Positions 37,550 through 48,569 of a DNA stretch of 64,000 bases are shown here, one piece after another. The notes under the pieces were generated by a model. The model did not search any database. It was not told the DNA's origin and worked only from the letters and a program-made list of their open reading frames with translations. A program made the position numbers and the translations under genes. This stretch comes from Artemisia argyi (taxonomy: Eukaryota; Streptophyta; Magnoliopsida; Asterales; Asteraceae): NCBI GenBank assembly GCA_030686995.1, contig CM060694.1, positions 92,037,844-92,101,843 of the forward strand. Reading direction: 5' to 3'. How positions within the stretch are numbered: the first letter of the stretch is position 1; every line of letters begins with the position of its first letter.

Positions 37550-38769
37550 TGTAAAACATTTTCTATTTTTTGCTTTAACTTGATCTCATCATGATCATCT
37601 TACGATTTTATTGTTATAATTTAAGTACCGTGACAAGCATATAAATAAATCACATAATCATATTGCATATGCAGAAGCTAGGATCATATATAACATATAA
37701 AAGATTAACTGAATAATAAATCTAGAACGTACATTTGGATTATAGTTAAATAAGAATCACTTTAACAAACCTTGATTGATTGTTAATATAGATCAATGAT
37801 TAATCCCATACCGTTTTGTTAATCGATGTCTTTATAATTACTATAGTGAGTAATTACCTCGTTCTTGTACACACAAATTAATAACGAATTAAAGGTTATG
37901 CTAGTAATCAAAACACAAGACTTTGTTTCACAAAATCAAACCAATCGAAACCCTAAAGGGTTGTTTGTTCGACCGGCCACAAAGAAAACAAGAGGAGAAA
38001 AAACTTTTAGGGTTTGTGTGTGCACAAAGCGTACCAAAGTTTAACCTCTAGGTTTGTTTATATACTAGGTGTAACTTGGAGAACAAGTTTGAGTGGGATT
38101 GGGTTTCCTCAATGCAACCTACGATCGGCCAAACCCTTTGAGGGTTCCGGAAGCTTCTCGACTTCTATTTACAAACTAGTCCTTATTCTTTGCGTCTAAC
38201 GGTAGTTAGCCAATTCCCGTTAACTTCTAACGGCCGTTAGTCATTTATTGTGTTTAAATAATTAAATATATAACCTTTTATATATATAATATTTATTATA
38301 CTTTAATTCTCATTTGTAATGTGTGCAATCCCGAGGTCTCGAGTTCAAATCTGGATATTTACACATTAATATTTATCCACAACTCTAACAGCTCACACTT
38401 GGATATCTATTAATAGTAAAATGACATTGGTTAGCGTCTAGCAACACGCCAATGCCCCTAGTACAACTCGAGGTAGGTACCGTGGAATAAAACCTTTAAT
38501 GATTCATCATTATTATTATCCTTTTGTTTCTAATACTATATTAATAAATATATGGATCTAAGTCATTTTTTATTAACATTTCTGTTTCTCGTTGTTAATA
38601 ATTAAACAAAATTATCAAAACATCTGAACGTATTTCAGATAGACTTTGGGCGTGTACACGCACACATTTTGTCAACCCTACGAGGGGCCCAACATTATTA
38701 AACTTTGAAACAAATTTGAAGGAACAAATTCTCTCTTGACTACAAGCAATAACCCATGGACTTTGCAAT
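37550..38769. other. Upstream region of the SABATH gene
   Basis: AT-rich, no ORF of note. It must hold the gene's promoter, but no single TATA box or motif stands out. The part near 37930-38230 with paired CCCTAAAGGG/CCCTTTGAGGG and GACCGGCC/GATCGGCC looks repeat-derived. Confidence 0.4.
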
Positions 38770-39833
38770 GGGGTATTACGTAGTGGATCTTTGTCACAAT
38801 CATAGAAAACGTTTTGAAAACACATTTTGTCAATCATTTAAAATTTTTGAGTACATAAATAGTTTTAGAAAGACCAGTCATATCTTCATAGATATGTTTT
38901 ATTTAGGTGAATGATAAAGAAAACGTTTATTTAAAAACCCGTGCCCGGGTTGATGCCCTTCTCCGTGCCTTGAACATCCATGCCTTAATTACCTGAGATA
39001 ACATGCTAAAAGTCAACAAAAGTTGAGTGATGTCCATAGGTTTAAGTTTAAAGTTTGAACACAAGTAAAGGTGTTAATTGTATCGATAACCAATTAACAA
39101 GTTTAAAATCAAGTTTGTTATTGCATTAAGCTCATGACACGCAACGATTAGACAGGCATCAATGTGTGATGTAAACTAATATAAAGGGGTGCTCTTAGGA
39201 TAGGTCTTTGCCAGTAACCTATGAGTTGTTAAATATTGTGCGCCTAGTCGCTCATCCTAGCTAAACTAAACGGGGATTGTCAGTCCCAAATAGATCTATT
39301 CCCAAATATTCACGTTCACTCGCAATTGATTAAGGTTCATGATCGAGGGGCTTTTGGAAATAGCTACTTAAGCAATAAAAACATCAGGCATACAATACTA
39401 AAAAGCTTGTGTTCGAGTTTGTAGCAAGTATCTCCCCACAAAAGAGTTTAAAAGTTTAAAGAGTGGGCTATGAACACACCTGGATTTTCTCAATAGTACT
39501 AGTATCATTATTCAAACGATAGGTAGAAACGACTTCAACACACAACCTAAGTTAAATATGGCAAGTTTTCAGAGTTCGATAGTCTAAGTTCAGTTTATCG
39601 CGAAAGTTGTTTAGTATAGTGTATCGTTTGGTTAGTTGACTTGTAGCAATTTAAACGTGCATGTTTAAATGCCTGAAGTTCAAAAACAAAAGTTATATTT
39701 CAGAATATAACTCATAAGTATGTTCTTGTTGATGAAGTATAGGGATCGTTGAAAATAAACGAGGTCGGTGATTGATAAAACCAAATTCGGGTTTAAGCTT
39801 TGGTTAATCGTTTTAAATATATTTTTATCGTAG

Positions 39834-39834
<1 letters not shown>

Positions 39835-39884
<50 letters not shown>
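39835..39884. repeat. (TA)n microsatellite
   Basis: About 25 TA dinucleotides in the Tekay LTR. Confidence 0.95.
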
Positions 39885-39887
<3 letters not shown>

Positions 39888-40019
39888 GAAAATAACGAAG
39901 TGTGACGATATACGTTTAAAGGTTACGGAGGTCGGTGTGATTAACAAACGGTTGATAGGTGTCGAAAAGTGAGTCGGTTTGAGAGAATTTGTTAATTATT
40001 AAAAGTTTTATATTTATTA

Positions 40020-40332
40020 CGGCAAATTATATAAAAGAAAGTATTATACTTGCCACTGTTTTATCTTCTGGGTAGCGAACAATTTTTTTTCATTCTGAGG
40101 GTAATTTTCTTTCAAATTCATCATCTTTAGGGTATTTTGCAAAATTTTCTTACATTTTTGCCCCTCTTAGCTAATACAAAATTTTTTTCCCCGAAGGGGA
40201 AAAATGTCACATATTACTCTAAAGATGATGAATTTGATAGAAAATTACTCTCAAAATGAAGAAAAAAAAATGTTTGCTACCCAAAAGATGAAACAGTAGC
40301 AAGTATAATAATTTTTTTTTTAATAATTTGCC
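40020..40332. mobile_element. MULE-type MITE
   Basis: About 312 bp. The ends GGCAAATTAT and ATAATTTGCC are inverted repeats extending over some 50 bp (inner part ACTTGCCACTGTTTTATCTT against its complement near 40290). A 10-bp ATATTTATTA duplication lies at 40010-40019 and 40333-40342, close to the 9-10 bp of Mutator-like elements. Confidence 0.85.
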
Positions 40333-41340
40333 ATATTTATTATTATCGTTATTACGTTATATATATAAACTGTATATATATATTTATTTAATTAACGAAA
40401 AGTGCTTGATCGAATCGTATTTATATAAAATACTTACATATATAAAATATAAATTATAACATTTATATTTTATTAAAAACCTTTAAGTTTTGAAAATTTA
40501 CATTTTAACCACCTAACAGCATAACTTTACACCATTAGTCCAAGACGTTATTTAATTTTATTTATAGTCCAAAACTCTTTTAAATTTACATTTTATACCC
40601 CAAACTTTCTAGATTTACAGTTTTCATCACAAATATGCCAACGTGGCAGTTTTCCCTTATACTTTCCATTTTGACAGTTTTAGTCCCTCGGTTAAAAATA
40701 TTTGCAAATTTAGTCCAAATTTCACCAACTTCAAAACTTAATATTTTTATTTTCTAAATAAGTTCAAAACAGCTTATTGGAGTTGTAAAAGCAGCTTATT
40801 TGTGAAAAGAGCTTATTTTTCTCTTAATGGGCCCTAAACGAGTTAAAAACTAGGCCCATTAAGGTTTTTAGATCCAAAGGGCATAAGAAACTTTTGGGCT
40901 TAGCCTTAGGCTTATTTTTGGACTACATTTCTATTAAGAAACAGCTTATTGGACCAGCTTATTGGAAAAGCTTATTTTTGACGTTTTGGGCTTAAAGGCC
41001 CAAATCGTATGTTTTTAGTTTAAGAAAACGCAACAAGCTTTGAGGTTTAACGAGGGGTCGTGTGAGTTTATGAAAGTGAGTTTAAGGCCTAGTTTATTAG
41101 TTTACCATGTGGACTATTAGTTTATGCCATAAAAATGATGTGTCGTGTATATACTTTTGAAAATACGAGGCCAAAGCATGTCGACCATAACCAAGTGGAA
41201 AAATAGTTTTAGTATAAAAAATATTATAAGTGTTTGAAAATCGTATAGGCCAAATGACATAGAAACATGATTATAAAAGTACTTATAAGTCGTTATTAGT
41301 GTAAGATGTCTTACTAAACTTGGTTTAGGACGTGATGAAC

Positions 41341-42748
41341 TGATGAGGCGAAAAATGATCCATTTTTAGGGGGTCATTTAAGCCCGGAATTGAATTTATT
41401 TGATCAAATATTGCCCTAAATCGTTCCTTTCGTGATTTTAGGTACTTTTGGAGTGAATTCTGTAAAAGGAAGCATTTTGGACGTTTTTGGAGCATAAAAG
41501 TGAAGAAAACGGCAAAGTCTTAATTTTCCTTGCTGGGAACAGTACCTGACGGCGTCAAGAGCATTTTGATGACGGCGTCAAGAGCAAAAGTGGTGACGGT
41601 CCAATAGAAATGTGACGGCGTCAAAGCATGGCCGTCAAGAATAAAAGTGGTGACGGCCCAGAACAACATTACACATGACGGCGTCAGATCTGGATCTAGG
41701 CAGTCCGAGAATATTATGGGCGGCGGGTTGACGGCGTCAGAAGTTTCTTCTTGATGTCGTCACCTTAGGAAATCTATATATAGTCTTTGTAATTTTCATT
41801 CTAAAGAGAGGAGAATTTTAGGGTCGACTTGAATAAACCCTAGCACGAATTTTACACTATTTTCAAGGGTTTTCACCCCTTGAAACCTTTCATGTTCAAT
41901 TAAGATTGTATCCTTTCAATTCATTCAATATGTCTATGTGTTGTTTGAATATATCTTACGCTTGTCTTGATTTTAACATGATAGGCTAGATCTTTTGTGT
42001 CTTTGCTTAGATGTAATGAAACCTAGATGTTGATTATAGGTTGATTGCTTGTTTATAGTTGTAATAGATGAATGATTTCGATGTTAGGCTTAAGAAAACT
42101 GGCAGACTTCCATAGTGTAACTTGCTTGAACGTCTTAAGAAACATGAACCAATGCGTAATAGGTTTTTATTGTTGTATTTAATGCATGAGCGAATTCTAG
42201 TCATCCCATGTTAGGAGCTTCTTGCAGGCTCGACATAGGAGTGAAGTAGGAGCTTATAGAGATGGGGAAGTACGTACGCCACCCCACGATTGGTATTAAG
42301 GAATATAACTCGTCATCCACGCAACTGTAACAAACAATTAACCTGTAAAAGATATCTAGGGAGTAGTGAAATCTAAGTAAACACAATTCTCCCATTTATT
42401 GTTCACACCACTAGTTTAATTAGCTTTATTCACATTTTTGTTATTTTATTTTGATTGCATCTTAGTTATTGGGTTAGTTGACTAGCAACTAATTCCGCCC
42501 ACTCTTCCAAAACCCGAGATTTTACATGCTTTCATAAAAATATAAAAATACAAAAAGAATCATCCCTCACCTCTAGACCTAGTTTTTAGGCTTTCTAATC
42601 CTAGCGACACTATTCCTGAGTTGAACGATCAATCCCCCGGTACTTGTCACTATACTATACTACAACGATCAGGTACACTGCCTGGTGGGGGTTGTAAGCT
42701 TCTCGAGATCCCTCGAGAGGTAAAGCCTGGTGCAATTCCCACGCATCA
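41341..42748 (+). mobile_element. Solo-like LTR of an Athila/Tat-like gypsy element (LTR-A)
   Basis: 1408 bp from TGATGAGGCG to CCCACGCATCA, flanked by TGAAC at 41336-41340 and 42749-42753. It matches LTR-B (48570-53091 without its insertion). It is followed directly by Tekay LTR sequence, not by a PBS, so it stands as a solo LTR. A TATA box at 41775-41782 follows an array of TGACGGCGTCA motifs. Confidence 0.9.
41547..41739 (+). promoter_or_regulatory. TGACGGCGTCA motif array upstream of the LTR-A TATA box
   Basis: Five exact copies at 41547, 41570, 41613, 41676 and 41729, with variants (GTGACGGTCC, GGCCGTCAAG, GATGTCGTCAC) between and after them. Each is an inverted pair of TGACG with one base between, like bZIP/TGA-factor sites. 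The last exact copy ends 36 bp before TATATATA. LTR-B has the same array with some copies mutated. Confidence 0.65.
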
Positions 42749-43472
42749 TGAACTTATAGTTTAGCTTCTAATAGTTATACGTTATATCTTATTATTAACG
42801 AGAAAATTGCTAAAGTAAATGTGGTGTTATAAAATAAAACGTGAATAAAATATTGAGAGGGATGAATTTAGCTCACCTCACCAAGTATTGGTGGAGTAGA
42901 AACGAGGCGTGGATGCTAGAAACGACCAAGGAATGATTAAAGCTTGATCTCTATGTATACCCAAGTCACCAAACGTGTGGTATTACTTGGTACGAGACTC
43001 TACAAGCTCTACCAAAGTATACGTATACCCAAAAGAACTTAGAAGCTAGTTTGTGAGTGGAAATATGATTAAGGTGGTGTGCATGGTTCGTGTACATGCA
43101 TGTAAGCATGTATATATATACACGAGAGTTTTTGAAAACGTGAGAAACATGAACATGGTGACCAAGGAGTATGTGGTACGAGAATAGGGATCAAAATAGT
43201 GAGGGAATGATGGGAATTGTTGGTGAATCGTCCTTGTGCACAAATTAGTAAAAAGAAAACAACAAAGGTTTGCATGGGTTGCGTTTGTATTTGCAAAACG
43301 TGGTCAACAAGGAGATGTGATGATTCCCATGAGAATAGTAGAGTGGTTGCATGATTTCGTCCTTGTAGAGTCCTTGTCGAGAGAAAAACAACAAGAACAC
43401 ATGGATTGGAGTCGAGTTTATTAGCTTAGAGGAGGTCAATTCCTTTTAAACTACACATGACCATTCAAAGAG
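42749..43472. repeat. Duplicated Tekay LTR segment, copy 1
   Basis: Matches 53092-53813 at roughly 97% by eye. Both copies follow an Athila/Tat-like LTR end and begin TGAACTTATAG. Copy 1 ends abruptly at CATTCAAAGAG, where Athila/Tat-like LTR sequence resumes. Confidence 0.92.
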
Positions 43473-43663
43473 AATTATCCCTCACCTCTAGACCTAGTTT
43501 TTAGGCTTTCTAATCCTAGCAATACTATTCCTGAGTTGAACGATCAATCCCCCGGTACTTGTTACTATACTATACTACAACGATCAGGTATACTGCCTGG
43601 TGGGGGTTATAAGCTTCTCGAGATCCCTCGAGAGGTAAAGCCTGGTGCAATTCCCACGCATCA
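43466..43663 (+). mobile_element. Truncated 5' LTR of the Athila/Tat-like element
   Basis: Only the last about 198 bp of the LTR, corresponding to LTR-A from about 42551. The join shows microhomology (CAAAGAGAA in the joint, CAAAAAGAA in the LTR). It ends CACGCATCA and is followed by the PBS. Confidence 0.88.
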
Positions 43664-43669
43664 AGTTTT

Positions 43670-43688
43670 TGGCGCCGCAACCCGGGGA
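43670..43688 (+). other. Primer binding site of the Athila/Tat-like element
   Basis: TGGCGCCGCAACCCGGGGA, of the TGGCGCC type used by Athila and Tat lineages and unlike the initiator-Met site of the other elements here. Confidence 0.8.
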
Positions 43689-43834
43689 ATAGTTATTGTC
43701 TAGGTTAGAATTTATTTTTATTAGGTCTACTTGCTAAATTCCTTTCTAGTAGGATTTTATTTTTTATTTTTAGGTTTTCTTTAGTCTATCTTATTTCTTC
43801 ATGTCTTTGTTCGTAATCCTTACCATCCGACATC

Positions 43835-44902
43835 ATGGAATGTGGTAACATCTTTGAACCCATCAACCCACCACAACAAAACCACCAACAAAACCCACCA
43901 CTACCAAACCAAACTCTTAGGCCCCGAACCCTAGGAGAGTATTCACGACCTAGCCACCAAGGATATCGAAACACTATTGAGCTCACCCAAGGAGCCATTG
44001 TGTCCCCCTTGCGATCCGACACCATCCGGTTGGTGCAAAGCGGATGTGCATTCCATGGACTTCGTTCCGAAGATCCTAATCAACATCTCAAGGACTTCCT
44101 TAAAATCGTAGATTCTATAGACCTTGATGTTACAACCAGAGAGACGACCCGATTACGCATATTCCAATTCTCTCTACGTGATCAAGCTAGTCAATGGCTT
44201 GAACGTTTCCCCGCGGGATCCATCACCTCATGGGATGATCTCACCACTCGTTTCCTTGCTCAACTCTTCCCACGGGGGAAGACTGCGATGCTTAGAAATG
44301 ACATCTTGATGTTTGAACAACATCAGGGTGAAACTTTCTACGAAGCATGGGCTCGTTTCAAGGATCTGCTTCACAAAGTCCGTCATCATGGTATAAATAT
44401 TTGGTTATTAGTTCAAATCTTCTATGACCATGTCGACTATCACACTAAACGTACCATCGATCGAGCTGCCGGAGGTAGATTGCGTGATAAGAACGACGAG
44501 GAATCTTGGGAAATTATTGACGAGCTTGCCATCGATAATCAAGAATTATGGGAGTTTAATCACACCATAGAAGTGGCCATCAACGCAATCTCGACACCTG
44601 GAGGGACTAATCAAATCTCCGATGAAATCCTTTGCAAACTTGAGGCAAAAGTTGACTATTTCGAGGAAAGGCAAAAGAGACCCTTAAGTCCTAGACGGGC
44701 TGCTGTCAATTCTGTCTCGAAAATGACTTCAAGGCCTTTATCAGAGTCACCCTCTAGAGAGAATGTTGAGACCTTTCAAAATTATGCCCCACCTTATTCT
44801 CCTCCTGAGAAACTTAGCCCGGTATTTGAAACCAGAATGAGGGAATATATGGCAACCCATTCTGAGCGGCTTGCTAGATTCGCGGAAGCAGTTTATAAAT
44901 AA
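43835..44902 (+). pseudogene. Athila/Tat-like gag
   Basis: 355 codons from ATG 43835, ending with TAA 44900-44902; the protease ORF follows in the same frame. A Retrotrans_gag domain spans about residues 90-190: LRIFQFSLRDQASQWLERFP, then SITSWDDLTTRFLAQLFP and ETFYEAWARFKDLLHKVRHHG. A Gln/Pro/Asn-rich N-terminus precedes it. I see no zinc knuckle. The TAA is probably a mutation that separates one original polyprotein frame, since 43835, 44912 and 45923 are all in the same phase. Confidence 0.88.
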
Positions 44903-44911
44903 AAGGAGGAG

Positions 44912-45778
44912 ATGCAAGAGAAAATGAATGAGATGATGAGCCTAGTGGAGGAGTATGCCAACCAGAAAACCCCTGAAAGGATGTTACTGAGGAAAGAAAG
45001 CGTCACTCCCACTACCCGGTTTGTTAATTCCATCACAATTGTCCATACGGATAATGAGAAAGTAGAAACCCCTAGGGAACAAACCACAGAAGAACCGCCA
45101 CAAACTCAACCCTTAAGTTACTACCTGAAACATGATATAAACGAAAGCACCATAACAAATTGGATAAAGGGTGACGGGCGTAACCAATCCTCCAAACAGG
45201 GTTCAGAGAAGGAGGAAGGAGGAAAAGATGAGTATGATACATTACCTGGGGGTCCGATATTTGAGAAACTACTCGTACAGAAAGTAGCTACTAAGCAGAT
45301 GGCGTGTGCGAACTTCGAGATACCAGCCAACATCGGGAATTTGAAATATCTAAACACTTTCGCCGACCAAGGATCGGAAGTAAATCTTATGCCCCTAACT
45401 ATCTACACCCAACTAACATCAAAAATGCCAGCCACCACTCGTGTTAGGCTATCCTTCGCTGGACACTCTTACGTATACCCCGTAGGAATCGCAGAAGATG
45501 TGCTGGTCAATGTCGCGGGATTCATGTATCCCATTGATTTCATGATCATCGATGATAAAGGGGGTGGATGCATGCCAATAATCCTCGGGGCACCATTCCT
45601 CACCACCGCAAGAGCTGTCATTAGGTATGAAAATAGGAAAATTGAGCTTAAATCAGGAAAAAGGAAAATTAGCTTTCCCATGACCCCGCGATATGCGCAA
45701 GAAAGTTTGATGGGGAGAAAGCTCAAAAACAACATTGACACATCGCCTATTTGTGTTCAGGAAAAGGTTCTTGCATAG
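44912..45778 (+). pseudogene. Athila/Tat-like protease region
   Basis: Continues the gag frame. The retropepsin part (about residues 110-230) has GNLKYLNTFADQGSEVNLMP, where the active site is D-Q-G rather than the usual D-L/T/S-G, then IGLMPII-like GGCMPIILGAPFLTTARAVI. It ends with TAG 45776-45778, and the same frame continues into the integrase tail. The active-site change and the stop suggest that it is not functional. Confidence 0.8.
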
Positions 45779-46132
45779 GAGGCAAGAATCAAAAGTTACA
45801 AAGAAACTAAACATGAAGGGAGTAAAAGCAAAAGCAACGTAGTTCATGTCGATTTTGAACATAGTCAACCAACGAAGAATCATGTACCATTCGCGAAAGG
45901 GGACCTGGTACTCTTAAGACACTTGGAGATAACAATACCTCCCGATAAACTGAGTCCCTGGTGGTATAGGCCTTTCACAATTAAAGGCATAAGCAAAGAT
46001 GGGATGGCTAACCTGAGCAGTAAAGGAGGAGGAGAGGTGATTGCGAGTATCGATCGATTGAAACACCACCACCACGATAGTAATGATCGCAATTATATGG
46101 GGTACGTCATCTCGAGGGATGAGGTCACGTAA
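45779..46132 (+). pseudogene. Integrase C-terminal tail fused after the protease
   Basis: Same frame as gag-PR, ending at TAA 46130-46132. FAKGDLVLLRHLEI, then KLSPWWYRPFTIKGI and a His cluster fit the integrase C-terminal beta-barrel of Athila/Tat elements (VLLYNSR...GPFTV type). RT, RNase H and the integrase core are absent with no frame loss, so the element is a non-autonomous gag-PR-tail type. Confidence 0.6.
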
Positions 46133-47963
46133 TAGCCCATGACCTTGAGTCTAGCTACAAGACTCGTAAATAAAGAAAAGCGCTTCTTGGGAGGCAACCC
46201 ATGCTTTGTGTAAATTTTATTTGTTTGATTGTTATTTGTTTCCGTATGCATGTTTTATTTTTATTGTTGGTAGATCATGTTTCAAACTAAATGGTGAAAA
46301 TACTTTATTTTGTCGTTTGGCTTAGTCTTAACTTCATCCAAAGGTATTTCGCAAAAGATAAGTGTAAGGGGAAACCCCAAATATGTTTTTAAGAAACAAA
46401 ATTGATCATGATTCTCCACAATAGTAAATGGACATGTATATTCGTATTTGTTTGAGTCAAATGCTTGTATCGAGTCATAATGATGTTTTGCAGGATTTTC
46501 CATGAAGTAGGACAAGGTTTTTCCAGAAATTTTCCGGAAACTTAACATAAGGATTTCTGCAGGTCACTTCTGACGGCGTCATGTGTAAAAATCTGGAAAT
46601 TTTGCTAGTTTTGTTTTTCTAACGGAGTCTTAAAGTTTTTGTTAATTCTTTAGTTTTATAAACTCCAGGGAATCTGCAAACATTCATTCCACAAGCATTA
46701 TATCTTACTTTGTTTTCTAGGATTTGTTATCATATATAGATTGCCGCCGATTTTACGCGAGGTTACCTTGTTTGTTTTCTCAGGTTTAACAGGTTATGTA
46801 TGACAAGAAGATGATTTATATTCTGGAAGGGAAGCTTTGATTGCTCATTTTCTTGGAGGAAGATCTAACCTTGTTACCACACTATCCATACTGAGCGAAT
46901 CAGGGGAGTATTTGATTTTATTCTTTTACCTGTTTCACTTTTACAATCTTTAATTGAACATTGGGGACAATGTTCATCCTAAGTGTAAGGGGAGGGTAAA
47001 ATGATGATACCTTATAGATAAACTTTCACTTGAGTTTGTTTATTTGATGGTAGGTGTGTAATAAAACTATGAGAAATACTTGTTAGTGTAATTTTAGCGC
47101 CAAATTTAAAAGTTTTTACAACATTTAGGAGTGAAACTTTAGCCTTAGCAAGCGTCTCATGGATAGGAGATTGTATGACTAGCACAAAACCGTACCATTC
47201 AGAAAAAGTTTCCACCCAAATATGTGAGGTTCGCCTTTAGATTTGATAGGAAAAGCATTTACTATTAGTGCTTATGAGTGTACCGGTAGCATTTAGATTC
47301 TAGAACTTGCGTTAGTGATGCATCCCGAGACCGCTAGTGAGACTACATTCGTGTAGTAGGATTTACTACATGATAAGAGGCATTAGGATCACCCTTGTGT
47401 TTAACCCGTATCATAATTACTTGACCATTTAAGTCATATTACTTGGCTAGTTAAGTCAATTAATTTTTCCCACACCCTTAGCGTTGTACTCATTTTTAGT
47501 ACACGAAACCCCTAGTACACCCCTCCGAGCCTATCTTTTCGTTTCTAACTTTAAGCATCTTACTTAAAGGAAGAATTTGTTATAACCCACTTAAATGTAC
47601 ACCCAAATCGCCTTAGCCTTCCGTGTATGCACTCATCTTTAGTGCATTATTGTTACATGTTTAAACCCTTAGTTAATTATCTAATTGATTACATGGTTGC
47701 TAAGTCGAGTCATATCCTTGTACATATTGTTTTGGGACGATTGGGACTCATGGGTTAAGTACTATTGTTATGGAGTAATGGGGAAGAACAACATATTATT
47801 ACCCCCATATGTGCGTTAATCTTAAAAGTACTCCAAGTGTTTTGATTATCTTAATTCGAGTCATTAGATTAGTTTATTGTAAAGTATGTAAAAATTCAAG
47901 TGTAAAGGGAATGTTCATTCCCTATGATGTATTATTTTGGATGGTAGGGCAAGAGTGTATGCA

Positions 47964-47994
<31 letters not shown>

Positions 47995-48569
47995 TAATAA
48001 GAAAAGAGAAAAAAAAAACATTCGGACTACCATCCCGTTTCATTCTATGTTTATTTTATGTTTTTGTTATTTTTCATTTATTAGCTTAAGTCGAGTCTAG
48101 TCTTGGCTTAGCAACGCCATATTGTACATGTAATTAACTAAGATGATTAACTCGCCACCAGTAAAGATTGCCTATATCCAACAAAACCGTGTATTCCATA
48201 TCCCTACACCTAACGTTATAACCCTTTAAAAGACCTCTTTGATAGTTTATCCTAGGTGCTTACGCCATGTGGTGGAGGTTTGATCCTTTCCTAAGCTTAT
48301 GGTAATCTATTTTGCTATGACAGGTAGTGAGAGATGTTTTCCATTTCCATATTGTGATATATACTTTATTACACCCGAGAGATGTGAGTATCTAAACACT
48401 ATTTGTGAGGTGCTAGTGTATTACCTCCGTGCTTGTCTTTGGTCTTTAGTGGAACGATTATTTGTTGTAATTACTTTTAAATTAGTGTTAAATGACCCCT
48501 AACTTGTATTTTGATTAGGAAAAAAGCGCATTTGCTTGAGGACAAGCAAATCTCAAGTGTAAGGGTATA
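46133..48569 (+). other. 3' internal region of the Athila/Tat-like element
   Basis: Non-coding, about 2.4 kb. It starts with the lineage hallmark AGCGCTTCTTGGGAGGCAAC (46179-46198). It holds one more TGACGGCGTCA (46571-46581), an AAAT microsatellite near 47968-48000 and a purine-rich CAAGTGTAAGGGTATA just before the LTR at 48570. Confidence 0.75.

Noticed and set aside
38325..38360. tRNA-like B box (GAGTTCAAATC) suggesting a SINE
   Set aside because: No convincing A box upstream at the right distance, no A-tail and no TSD.
41547..41739. TGACGGCGTCA series as a CRISPR-like array
   Set aside because: Spacing is irregular, the units are 11 bp, and the context is a plant LTR promoter.
43046..43439. 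Overlapping small ORFs in Tekay LTR sequence, repeated at 53309-53780
   Set aside because: They are repeated only because the LTR segment is duplicated, with no domain or coding bias.
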